DNA of 64,000 nt from Ianthella basta (taxonomy: Eukaryota; Porifera; Demospongiae; Verongiida; Ianthellidae). The stretch spans positions 3,998,553 to 4,062,552 of the forward strand of contig OZ025890.1 in assembly GCA_964019415.1 (NCBI GenBank), given 5' to 3'. The notes beneath the pieces are model-generated. The model saw nothing but the letters and a program-made list of their open reading frames with translations. It made no database searches and was not told the DNA's origin. Of this stretch, positions 1 through 39,825 are shown piece after piece. Both the position numbers and the translations under genes were made by a program. Position 1 is the first letter of the stretch; every line of letters starts with the position of its first letter.

Positions 1-6682
<6,682 letters not shown>

Positions 6683-7177
6683 TTCTTATTGTTTATCACC
6701 AAGCAACGTTGCGCAACCAAAATGGCCGAGGCCTTGGTCGTTGATTAGGGACTGGCTACGCGAGGCTAACCGTTGATAATTAGCAAGTCTGCTTTTGCGC
6801 CGTCATTGCTCGTCGGGCTGATGTGCTTGCTAGAAGATTGTGCACAGCCTCAGCACGATTTGGTTGTGTGCTGGTAGTCTTCCAGCAATTTAATTCTGTT
6901 CCTATGATACGCTTCTATCGGGGTAGCTAGCTATAGCTTAAATTCTGGCTAGTTAGCTAAGCTACTTCCTGGAACATCACTAACTACGTATAAAAGGGTA
7001 GCAGTCTCTAATAATTTTCAAACTGCAATATAAGAAGCGTCCACATTCAACATGGAAGGACTACATAAATCACAGTAGTCAAAGCAGTCTGTTAGCTAGC
7101 TAGCTGGTTAGCTACTACAGTGCACTGGTTAGTATGCAAATGCAAACTAAAACAATCCACTGTTGAATTGTAGCTAG
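6683..7177. other. Intergenic, upstream of the coiled-coil gene
   Basis: AT-rich stretch with repeated GCTAGCTA words. It should hold the promoter of the coiled-coil gene; no clear TATA box or conserved motif was recognised. No coding signal. Confidence 0.5.
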
Positions 7178-10100
7178 TTATGCAACATTTACTATCAAGC
7201 GTTCACTGAGGAAGTGTTCTCTCAGCAGGTTACTCGCCAGCTGTACAAAACCTGCGTTACCCAGAACTGTCAGGAGAGTGGACCATGTCCGCTTCTGTTC
7301 ACCAGTGTGCCGCTCTCCTCTCAACCATCGATTCAGCATGTCTCAACATGCCCCCTCACTGTCATTAGGGTGGTTCTTGAAGACAACTTCACTAACATAG
7401 CCTTCCACTCCCAACCTGAGGGCCACCCTCTGCCAGCTGGGAGCAACTGGTGTCACAACCAGTTCCTCCACATCTCTCATGTCTGGAGTGGACAAGATGT
7501 CTAGAAGGGCTCAGGCACCTGAATAAAGAGAAGAGGGTTAAGTTACTTAAGTAGATGTGACTACGAGACAGTGCTATGCAATGGGGTTAGCCAAAAGCTT
7601 CATCGTTTTGAATGAATGGTATATCACATGTGCCATGATATCTCACCTTGCAAATTATCAGCTGATCACTGAGGTTGTTTCAGGTCCATTGTAGACTTAG
7701 GTTGCTTCAGTTCTGTTGAATGCTGTGGCTCCCTCAAGTCTAGAGCAGTTGAAGATTCTGGCTGGCTTGGCTCTCTTGAATAGTGAGGCTGTCTTTGTTG
7801 AATTGAAGACTGAGGCAGGGTCAGTTCAGCAGATGAACGAGACTGGCTTGATTCAACTGTTGATCGAGGCTGACTCCGTTCAGTTGAAAACTGAGTCTGA
7901 CTTAGTTCACCTAACAGCTGAGGTTGGATCTGTTCAGCTAGCATATACATATGAGGCTGGCTTGATGCAACAAGTGACTGATGCTGGCTTGGTTCGTCTG
8001 ATAATTTAGGGTGGTCATGACTCAGTTCAGCTAGCGAATGAAGCTGGCTTGGGTCAGCTAGTGAATGAGAGTGGTCAAATTTAGCTGATGACTGAGGCTG
8101 GCTTAGTACAAGCTGCCTCCAGTTGATCCTATCAATCTCCTCTGAAGAGGGGATGTATCCTCCAAAGAGATCAGATACTGCTACACTTGCAGAGAGACTG
8201 CTACTGCCTTTCAATGAAAGGCAGTACTCTTCACAATCTACGATTGAGTCTTGGATGTCTGCCACTGGAAACAACTCCTGGAGGGGTGGAACTGTGACAT
8301 CCTTGGCCAAGGCAGTCATTGGTGGATGCACAATGTAAGCATCAAAAGCCAGTTTGGGAGAGAGCCGATGGACTGTTGAGAGGATGTCACTGATGATATC
8401 TGTCAGATACTGACACGACTTGTCAGCTGACGTTCTGCTTGCACTGACCACTTGAATAATTCTGTTATTAGTGATGTGGACAGTTACATGTATACCTTTC
8501 TTGGACTGCCATGCAATCCCATTCCACCAGATGCTGCAGCAGTGTTGTTGGGCACCCTCCGATAGGTAATGTTTCACCACGAAGTGGGCTGCCAGACGAA
8601 GAAGTATGGTCTGGAGAACGTGAGCAGAGATGGAGTGCTTCTTTGAGGTCCTAAGCTGCCAGCAGAGGTAGTGGACACTCTGCTGAGGTGGGTTATTCAA
8701 GGTGGGCTGATGTTTCAATTTTGCAGAAATAAGGGCAGGGAAGAACAGCCATCCACTGGCTTCTTCACTCTGGGTCAGTTTGCTCACCTCCAACTTCAGG
8801 ACTGATGGGTCCACGGGAATGCAGAATTCTAAACTGATCAAAAGTTGATGGATTATATCCAGATCTAGGTTTGGGAAGAGTGTACCCAGGTGCTGAGAGT
8901 GAAGGAGGCCAAACTCGTTGACAATCTCTTTGGATTTGGAGAAGAGGGTGCCATACACATCATGGAAAATACTGGGAAGGTCCAACACGAGCCAACTCTT
9001 TAGGGGATCTTCCTTATTTTGGGAGGTATAGGGCATGTCCAGCAGCTGACAGATCTTGACACACCTCCTCTGGAGATGGCATGGTCAAAGGAAAGTTGTC
9101 CTTGTTGACCTGGATCCAAGCTGAGAACTCCTGCAGCTGCACTGCTTCGGCTATGATGGAAGACCTTACTTGGTACAGGACCCAGGCAAGGCTGTACTGT
9201 GTGTGGGTAGCTCTGAACTCTGGAATGGGGATACCCTGAAGGAAGCAGCACAGCTGGTCAATGCCTTCAGACTGGGGTTGACGGCAGTTGAGAAAACAGG
9301 TTCCAACAAACTTCACTGGTAACTCTTTGTTGATGATTGCCTCAATGCACCTGATCAGCTTGGCAATAGCTTCTTGCTTGTACTTCACCTTGTCCAAGAA
9401 GCTACCAATGATGATAACTTGAGGACTGGCAGTAGTGGACATTAGCACCATTGGGGACAACCAGCGATGGAGCTGGTGCATGATGATCTCTTCCATTTCT
9501 GTCATCTTCACTACTAACAAGAGCATCATTGAGACACCTGGTTTGCTGAGGAGTGCCTCCAGAAACATCTGATGGGGACCATGGTATTCATGCTGACCAG
9601 CAAAGTCGAAGAAAAGCACATCTCCATATCTCTGGCTGCAGTAGGAAATGATTTCAATGCCAGCTGTTTGCTGGCGACAGTCACTCACTTTCTTGAAGCA
9701 ATTTGCCATCTTACCCAAAATTGAGTTACTCTCAGCCTGGAGTGCTGCTATGAGTGTGCTCTTGCCACTCTCAGCATTGCCAATGATACAGAGGGCCTTT
9801 CGAATGGTGAAGGAGCCGGCCTGCTTAATAACTTCCTTGAACTGGTTTGATGCTAAGTCAAGGGGAGTCTCAGAATAGTTGTTCTTGGTCCTCACACTGG
9901 CTCCTCCCTCAGCCAGGAGTATCCCACACTGAATATAGTTACAGGTTGCAGCAAGATGAAGAGCAGTGTCACCATTCGTATTTTGCATCTGAAGATCAGC
10001 ACCCGCCAAGATGAGCTTCTTCACTACCTCCTCATGGTTTTCATGTGTCGCCACCATGACCGGGGTGGATCCATTAGTGACATTCCCACAGTTCACATTC

Positions 10101-10828
10101 CATCCATTGTTGATGGCAGTTTCAACAACCAGTACCTCACCCTCATGACAGGTGCGAAGAAGAAGCTATCTTGTTCATCTGCTGATGGCTGGTAGCCATT
10201 CTTTAGAGGAGTCCGAATGGCCAGCCAGTCACTCTTGCCAAAGGCATACTCATACAGTTTCTTGATTTGCCAGGTCAGCAACCCTTTGCACTTTGCTCCA
10301 GCTCGCAATAAACTCATTGATACTTTACTACTCCCCTCTTCAGCATACTTGAGGGAGTGCGACCCAGGCTGTCTTGTTCATTCACTTTACTCCCTTGGTT
10401 GATGAGTTCTTGTGCCACTTCATCCAACCCCTTGACACAAGCCCAGTGAAGAGCCATCCAACCACCTCCATCCTTCATGTGTACATCTGCTCCTGCCTCA
10501 AGCAGCACCAATGCTACTTTCGTGTAGCCTTCACGCACTGCAGCAATGAGGGGGGTGCATCCATCGGCACCAACACAGTTGACATTGCTGCCAGCAGGAA
10601 GAAGAACTTTTCACCCTTCGCCTGTACGTCTGCTCCAGCTGCCAGTAGTGCCAACGCAATATCCTGGTTGCCTGTCTCAATCGCTACCGATAACACCGAA
10701 TTACCTCCTGGATTCTGCTCGTTCACATCACCCCCACTCCGAATCAGACTTTGAACTCGCCTGAGGTTACCTCTACACACTGCACTCTCCATCGATCGAT
10801 ATCTTCTATGACGTCCCAACGAATGCAT
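7178..10828 (-). pseudogene. Decayed ankyrin-ROC-COR-Death domain (ROCO family) gene
   Basis: The intact ancestor would be an intracellular ROCO GTPase with a Death domain, a signalling scaffold. From 10828: ankyrin repeats (for example GADGCTPLIAAVREG and NTNGDTALHLAA), then a ROC GTPase with P-loop GNAESGKST, DFAGQHE as the DxxG switch and SFLDKVK in the G4 position, then a COR-like region (to ~8100), then a Ser/Gln/Pro-rich tract of ~13-residue repeats, then a Death domain on its own exon (7500-7178, ending TAA). Lesions seen: frameshifts near 10,610, 10,352, 10,165 and 9,018, an in-frame TGA at 7668-7666 and a TGA inside the Death domain at 7345-7343. The last intron (7646-7501, GT-AG) joins phase 1 to phase 1, so both TGAs are truly in frame. 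Neighbouring genes are intact over kilobases, which argues against plain sequencing error. A less likely reading is a set of assembly indels in an active gene. Confidence 0.8.
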
Positions 10829-11896
10829 GGTGACTTGAGGCATATACGTACTGTATATGTACTGGGCAGGCTTACAGCTGTACAGTAGCCAAGTCGGACT
10901 GTATTGAAGGGAAAAACGAAATGAAAAGAAGCTATCAATGAACAACAATGGCCATGATACCGAACAATACCAGTGTAGTGTAAACAGGGGACAGTTGTCA
11001 ACTTCTAGAGCTATAGTCCCACTCCATTATTATACGTAGTTGTGCATAGCTACTTAAGTGGACTAGTACTACGGTTAGGTCGGCGGGCTATGCATATATC
11101 CTGTACATGTAGGTATCTAATTAGCTTCAGAAAATCTTAGAAGGCCTAGGTGAAAAAATCCAAAATTTCTTTGGAGGACAGAACCAAGAGCCTCCTTAGA
11201 TATAATTATATTCTTCCGAAGTTCAGTACTATACCTTCACCCAAACGTCACATCCTATTGATAGAACCCTGCATGTGCTATTGCTATCTGCTTTGCTGCT
11301 TGGTTGCCTCTCACTCCATATGTGCACCCATAGTCCCATACGTATTTTGCATGGTCTCACCCTTCACTACTACGGGTGGTGCTTTTTGTGCACATTGCGC
11401 AACAAACACCTTTTCTGATATATAGCAACATAATAGTACGTGTTACAACTTGCACCTTGTGGTTGGTCACAGGTGCAACTTTCACTCTTAACAAAACCAC
11501 TCTGTGTCAACAACAACCGAAACCAGGACAGTGGTTACTAGCCGCTGACCATTTGCTATTTCAGTGTGTGTTTACAGCTAAGTGACAAAGATAATAGCTC
11601 TCCCTGTATGTGTAGGTACAAATACAAATGCACAGTGCCTCACAAGTTGGCAGGTATAGGTGACATCATTACATAACACGACACACCTGCCCAGTGTGCA
11701 CACATGCTTCATTAACACTGGAAACCATGCAAGAGGTCCAAGCTGTACTTCAGTCTACTATATTCCTCATTACACTGCATTTGAATTAAATGGTAAGCAT
11801 CACACAACTTAAGCTAATGTTACTGTACCTACATGTGATGTGAGTAACTTCTTGAGGCCTAAGTGTATGCTAGATTGCATACAAAATAACTATTAT
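10829..11896. other. Intergenic, no gene seen
   Basis: AT-rich, only short shadow frames. It may hold the old promoter of the ROCO pseudogene at its left end. Confidence 0.5.
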
Positions 11897-12628
11897 CTAA
11901 TTGTTGTCTCCACCTATGCAGGCAGCAGAAAGAGTTGGCAATGTGCGGCAGAACTCATAGGGATGTATGGAGTACCTGCTTGGCCCACCAGGCAGTGTAA
12001 ACAACGTGGTTTTTGCTACATCACGAAGTTCCAGCATGATCACATTAAGAAGTTTCCTGTATGTGCACTGGTCTGAATGCAGTCTTTCAATTTCCTCTTC
12101 AATGCTCTCCTTGTCATAGCCTTCTACCACACACTGGGTCTGGCTGCAGGAACAACGGTGGACCTGTAAGTACTGCTCCAATTGGTTGGAGAATCTGAAG
12201 AAAGTTAACCTTATAATGTCCAGCTTAGCATATTCTGCTTGCACAAATTCCATCTCATTTTCATAGAGTTCCATGAGTCTCCATACCGACAGGTACATGT
12301 GAAGCAGTTGGTTCAGTTTTGTGAAGGCATTGGAAGTTTCCTGCAGACTTGAGCGATTTCTTGGAGATGGAAATCCAATGGTCTCGCATTCCTCCACTCT
12401 GTCAGCACTCACACCCTGAATCGCTTGGGATGACACACTATAACCAAGGTACTGGTTTGAAAAGGCTAGAGTATTAAGAGCTTCTCTGCCTGCTCTGTCC
12501 GCTACTACAGTACTGTTGGCCACTATTGGGTCATTGCACCATGGAGCATCACGGGCATCCTCGGCCAAGCCAATGTGCACATATGCACAGATTAGCAGGA
12601 GTGAAGAAATGATGTAAAGTGAAGACAT
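11897..12628 (-). CDS. Secreted all-helical cysteine-containing protein, cytokine-like layout
   Basis: Intronless 243-residue protein. Residues 1-22 form a clean signal peptide (LYIISSLLLICAYVHIGLA core). The mature part has eight cysteines and N-glycosylation sites NST and NRS. By heptad and hydrophobic pattern it has four amphipathic helices: about 45-62, 95-135 (a long one around LLHMYLSVWRLMELYENEM), 136-160 and 175-210, with long loops between helices 1-2 and 3-4. That up-up-down-down layout is the one used by long-chain helical cytokines of the IL-6/CNTF class. The resemblance is in layout only; no family signature was recognised, so the function is open. A TATA box lies ~145 bp upstream of the start. 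Other possibilities are a venom-like or matrix helical protein. That it is a real gene is well supported; the cytokine idea is not. Confidence 0.7.
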   Translation of the reverse strand: MSSLYIISSLLLICAYVHIGLAEDARDAPWCNDPIVANSTVVADRAGREALNTLAFSNQYLGYSVSSQAIQGVSADRVEECETIGFPSPRNRSSLQETSNAFTKLNQLLHMYLSVWRLMELYENEMEFVQAEYAKLDIIRLTFFRFSNQLEQYLQVHRCSCSQTQCVVEGYDKESIEEEIERLHSDQCTYRKLLNVIMLELRDVAKTTLFTLPGGPSRYSIHPYEFCRTLPTLSAACIGGDNN

Positions 12629-12770
12629 TGGTACTGAATATTGCTGTTGATGATAAAGGGCTGAAGCTGGTTCCTGTAAAGTTTGCTGTGTCTTGACTTT
12701 AGATTGACTTTGTTCTTTCTTCTTTCTTGTTGGATCGATCGATGATGTGGCTTAGACACAACTTACTTGC

Positions 12771-12778
12771 TTTATATA
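12771..12778 (-). promoter_or_regulatory. TATA box of the secreted helical protein gene
   Basis: Minus strand reads GGGTATATAAAGC. With initiation ~30 bp downstream the 5' leader would be about 110 nt. Upstream gene ends are far away, so this is a plausible core promoter. Confidence 0.6.
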
Positions 12779-12799
12779 CCCAACCTTGGAAGCACCACA

Positions 12800-13907
12800 T
12801 TTGCACAAATTGAGGTAGTAGTACTATCTGCAATAACATGCTTGAATAGCACCTGTCCAATTCTAGACATTTCCTAGTTGTTTCTTAATTGGTAATGCAG
12901 GTAGCATACAATAATTACTCACATTTAATTAGGAAGTTTAATGTGTATAACTACTTATTAGGTAATATTTGAGGAGTTTCCTCCTTTGTGTGTGCTCAGT
13001 TGTAGCTACAGTACCATACAATGTACAGTCTTCTGTTTGAACTGTAGCAGAGGTTATCTTTGTAAGTTAGTTCCTTTGTACACCTAATAGGACAGGGTCA
13101 AGTGCACGTAGTCTCTGTGTCGGTCATATGTATTAGGAAACAATTATGCACTCAAGACCTATATGTCTGCCCATTGTTGTCTAGAGTGTACACTTATACA
13201 CACATACATATAAATTATACTCACTACCCACCACTGCACTGGCGCACATGCAGCATACACCTTCTACATCAGTAATGTGCTACAGTCAAACCTGTCTAAG
13301 ATGGTCACTGCATATGTTAGACAGCAACTTCTCAAAAACACCCAGCCTCCCTGGCCCCAAATAGCACTAAAACATTGCAGTCTATAACTCTGCTGGGCAT
13401 GCATCCACCTCTCTAACCTCTCTAGGAAAGTCAGCTAAAATTGGCCGGAGAAGAAGACGAAGAATAATAAGGCGACGAAACACGGAAAAAGGCGTCGGCG
13501 CTTTCTTCACAACGACGCGCGCGCGCGTGTAAGTAAGGTTAGCTCTGCATACTGTACGTACAGCCTCCTTTCCTTGTAGGCGGTTTCGTGTGGCCGTTCT
13601 TACTACTGTTCAGGAGTAGCGCTACTTTCCGTTTGTATTACAGCATACAAACAACCACCGCCATCTCTAGACTACTGTGCTGTCTGATACTTCTCCACAG
13701 GCTGTATGTGTTGAATTAGCCTATGCACATATTAAAGGGCCTGCATGCATAATATACCCTACCTTGAGACACAATCCCCTCAGTCACTGGCTCACTGTAC
13801 ACCTGTGGGCTAGTTGAGGTGAACCCCACAATCTCCACTTGGTAGCTAGTGTTGGGCAGTAGGTTGGTGATGACATACATACTGTTGGTCACTACTGAGT
13901 CATTGCA
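12800..13907. other. Intergenic, includes one dispersed repeat
   Basis: No coding signal. Positions ~13290-13430 are an inverted copy of the repeat at ~15085-15255. Positions 13440-13530 are A/G-rich then CG-rich (GACGCGCGCGCG). Confidence 0.55.
13290..13430 (-). repeat. Dispersed repeat, inverted copy of 15085-15255
   Basis: Shares AACCTGTCTAAGATGGTCAC, CCCTGGCCCCAAAT and CACTAAAACATTG with the reverse complement of the second copy. Looks like a small non-autonomous DNA element. Confidence 0.65.
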
Positions 13908-14165
13908 GCAGGGAGAGATATGGATAGATGAGTATACACAGAGAGGAGGACTTCGTCAATTGAATTTAATGCATTGCGGCATACACGGGGTCAATTGAAC
14001 TCGTGTGTATGGTTCATCGGGGATAATCAGTCCTTATAATTGTTAAAGTTTAATTGGCGACTATGAATGTAGTTGTGTCTGCGAAAATGGCTGGCGATCA
14101 CGTTATGTATGCGACATTCTTGTAGCTTAGTGTAATCGATCAAGCCAAGGAACCTTCTTGCCACC
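13908..14165 (+). promoter_or_regulatory. TANGO2 5' flank, also present as a repeat inside TANGO2 intron 4
   Basis: From the GAGATATGGATAG word to the bases just before the start codon, this segment is copied at 19685-19948 and in part at 19205-19435. It should contain the TANGO2 promoter and 5' leader. The match ends at CCTTCTTGCCA, two bases before the ATG. Whether the repeat brought the promoter or the promoter was copied into the intron cannot be told from sequence alone. Confidence 0.65.
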
Positions 14166-33806
<19,641 letters not shown>

Positions 33807-35473
33807 CATGACAGTGCTGTGCATCAGGTATTCTTTATTAATCACAAATTTATTGCTTCTCTGTGACAGAACAGGAGATAATGATATGCTTCATTTTTGT
33901 GCATTGCATTAATATGTATATGTTTACTGCAACTGCTTACACTGATGCTGATCTTGACATTATATGCAACCTGCTCTAGTTGCATTTTGCCATCAACTAG
34001 CAAAAATTTACTCCAAGCGCATCTATGTTGTTCCTGACTTCCTGCAACCTGCACTTGCTGGTAGTGCGATATTGTATCTTGCACTGTGTGGTGGTGGTGG
34101 TGGTGTTTTTTCTAGAGCAATGGCGCATATACTGAATGCATGCATTATAACTTGCACAGTGTGGTAGTGGTAGTAGTATGTGGTAGCAGCGCCTGATGTG
34201 GTGGTCTAATATTATGTTATATGTATGTATTGATGCAAACACACATAAGCAATCAATGTCCTGCATGCTGTATATATACTTGCACTGTGTGCTAGTAGTG
34301 ATCTACGTAAGTGATAAGCAATCTGATATTGCATGCATAGTAAATAGGGCTGCAGTATTCCCAATTAGGGACTGCGTTCCAATATACGTAATGTAGTTCC
34401 TGTATATATATACAATCATGGTTATTGACTGTACGTGCTTATAATGCCTGTACGTATATACGTACATGTGCTCAACTATAAGTATAATTATAATGCGAGT
34501 CTTCCTCAGTAGAAATCATTTATGAATATTCCATTGTGCCTACAGTTTTTATCACAGACATAAATCAACAACAATTTTGCCACTCCTGCATGACAGTACC
34601 ATGCTTGTAATTTGCATTAAATAATATTATAAGAAATTTTCTGGTGCACAGAACTGATGATAGAACACACGGATTGGAAAACAGTGGGGATCCAGCTGCA
34701 GAGGGGGGCTACTGGGTGTGTGCTGCAGCCCCTTAGCGCCCCCCTCCTTCCATTGCACCTTTAATATAGTCGTGACTACAAAATACACACATTACTATAG
34801 CCAATGGACTACGAAGCATTGCAATTGTATACCTCCAGCTAGCCCATTAATCTTGGATCCATCCCCAGAAACGTCTATCTGAACATGGACCCTTGCAATA
34901 CGCATATACAGTAACATACATAGTTCAACTTGCAAGTAGGACACCTAATAATCAGATCATAAAAATATACATCTACTGTAACTACGATGGCCAATTTTGG
35001 TATGCAGCTAGACTTTGTGGGATTCACGTACCCCCCATGTAGTCAGGCGTCGCATGACCCCTCCTCGCAGAGGGTCAGGTTAAGTCTAATACATTGACTT
35101 GTGCAGCACGCCACAATGGTTGCGTGCCCAATCAGATTGCAGGAAAGGTGTGAAATATATATCTGATTAATTGACAATACTGACATGACTATAATTATGC
35201 TTATTATGATGTTTACTTTGCTGCTTCTTTTGGCCTCACAGGGCAGTTTGGCCCTAGTGCCTGAGGGCATGTGGCATAATAATAATAATATAATAATATA
35301 ATCTATATCGCTCGCGTGTCCGCAAATGGCAGCAGACTAGAGCACGGACCTGAGAGTGCTATACGCTGTGACGGAAGCCATCCAGGGCCTTGGTTAGTCT
35401 ACCATGAAGCCAGAGCAACTTCAGGCCGCGTCTGGCATCGTTTCTGGGAGGGATGTTTTCGCTGTTTTGCCGA
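33807..35473. other. Intergenic after TANGO2
   Basis: AT-rich with GGTGGTGGTGGTGG near 34090 and (TAA)n at 35275-35300. The stretch 35210-35300 (CTCACAGGGCAGTTTGGCCC then TAA repeats) looks like the 3' end of a small retroelement. No gene seen. Confidence 0.45.
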
Positions 35474-36079
35474 CCGGTGTCACAGTTTATTTTACCCCCC
35501 GTATAAAGTATCCCCCCCCGGGTAACCGAAGGTTGGTTAAACGACACAGAAATGCTGATAGAAGCTAGTAAAATGCACCCTGCTGCAGGATGAGACTTAC
35601 CACTACCAGAAGAGACTGTTAGGTGACGATATCTGCGAACCCTGCACTTCCTTCGCAGTCCTTGCAGAAGACCACATCAATCTTGTTAACTGACGACCGC
35701 GGTGAGGTTTTTGTCCTTCTACCATGGCTGGGATGCTTGTGTAATCCTCTGGGTTCTCGAAGAATGTCAAGAGGGCACTACTACAACGAGCAGAAGTGCT
35801 TGAGTAGCAGTACGGCGTGCAGTTTCGCAAACTGGTGGACATCGATGTGCAGGTACATCGACGCTACAGCCTGAGCATGTGAGGAGCATGAAACGGTCTG
35901 AATCTTAGCTACTGCTTGTCAAAGCAGGGTTGATGGCTGTCAGAACAACCCCTCGAGGTGAAACACACCAAAAAGAGTTAAGAAATACTCAGAAATTCGA
36001 AGTCGGGGGATAAAGTATCCTAGTTTATTTTACCCGGGGGGATACAAAACTGGGGGGATGGAATAAACCGTGACACCGG
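35474..36079. mobile_element. DNA element with CCGGTGTCAC terminal inverted repeats
   Basis: Left end CCGGTGTCACAGTTTATTTT followed by ACCCCCC; right end is its inverse (GGGGGGATGGAATAAACCGTGACACCGG in two parts). Runs of C/G follow both ends. No ORF, so non-autonomous. Clear target duplication was not found. Confidence 0.65.
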
Positions 36080-36283
36080 CTTCGACAAGAGCCTGTGCTA
36101 CGCGTGCCCGCCGACAGTGTTCGGCCTGGTGTTGCCGGTCGAAGGGACATCGATACTCCTTGTTGTCGCTCCTGTGACGGCTATTATGAAAGATCAGGTA
36201 AGTGTCGAGCAGTCGCGCGTACTTGCGGCCACAAGACTGCAAGCGAGGCACAATGTTGCGCAATAATTACATTCCATAGCGCA

Positions 36284-36380
36284 TACCGTATGGCCGGAAA
36301 TTTTGGCGGGAATTTATTTTGGCGGATTGCTGAAATTTCTGTATTTGGCGGAATTTACTTTGGCGTTTTGGCAAAAAGCC
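36284..36380 (+). mobile_element. GGCGG-rich MITE fragment
   Basis: TACCGTATGGCCGGAAATTT then TTGGCGGG, TATTTTGGCGGA repeats. Same family as 44362-44455 in opposite orientation. Confidence 0.7.
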
Positions 36381-36802
36381 TGTGCCATAATGATATTCAT
36401 AGCAAAATGGCTAACCCAGACGAACAGTGCTAGATTGCTGAAGAGACTCTGAGGAGTACACGCGCTGTTGTTCGACCATAATTGGGTTATTTTCGCTCCA
36501 ATCCTTAGCTTTTCGCACGAGTGCTGCAACGTACAAAGGCTTTTAAGCCTTCTTTTGGCCGATCTGCAGACGCTCGCCTGCAGCCTGTGACCTCGCCCAA
36601 AATTGTATATATGGCATGATTTGCTCCTTGAAAATTTGGCAGCCCTTAGTGGTTCATCTGTACCATTAGTACCACTGAGGAACGTATAGCCAGTGTACTA
36701 CTAGGGCATACGTTATGGAATACTATCCATTCATCATGCATAGATGGCTAGGCAGCTAGTGTATTCGGTTCAAACACCATAACTAAATACACATGTGTAT
36801 AG

Positions 36803-39670
<2,868 letters not shown>

Positions 39671-39825
39671 TGAAACATAATCATGCAATGTGCATGATCT
39701 ATACATGTAGGAGGATGTCATTGAAATAAAAATTACAGTAAATAACTCAACATGAAAGTATCCCAGCAGCAAGTTACACCTATCTCATAGTAATATGTGG
39801 CAACTATATAGCTATAAATTAATGT

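Noticed and set aside
7214..7504. Plus-strand 96-codon frame
   Set aside because: Shadow of the Death-domain exon, which reads on the minus strand with clear homology.
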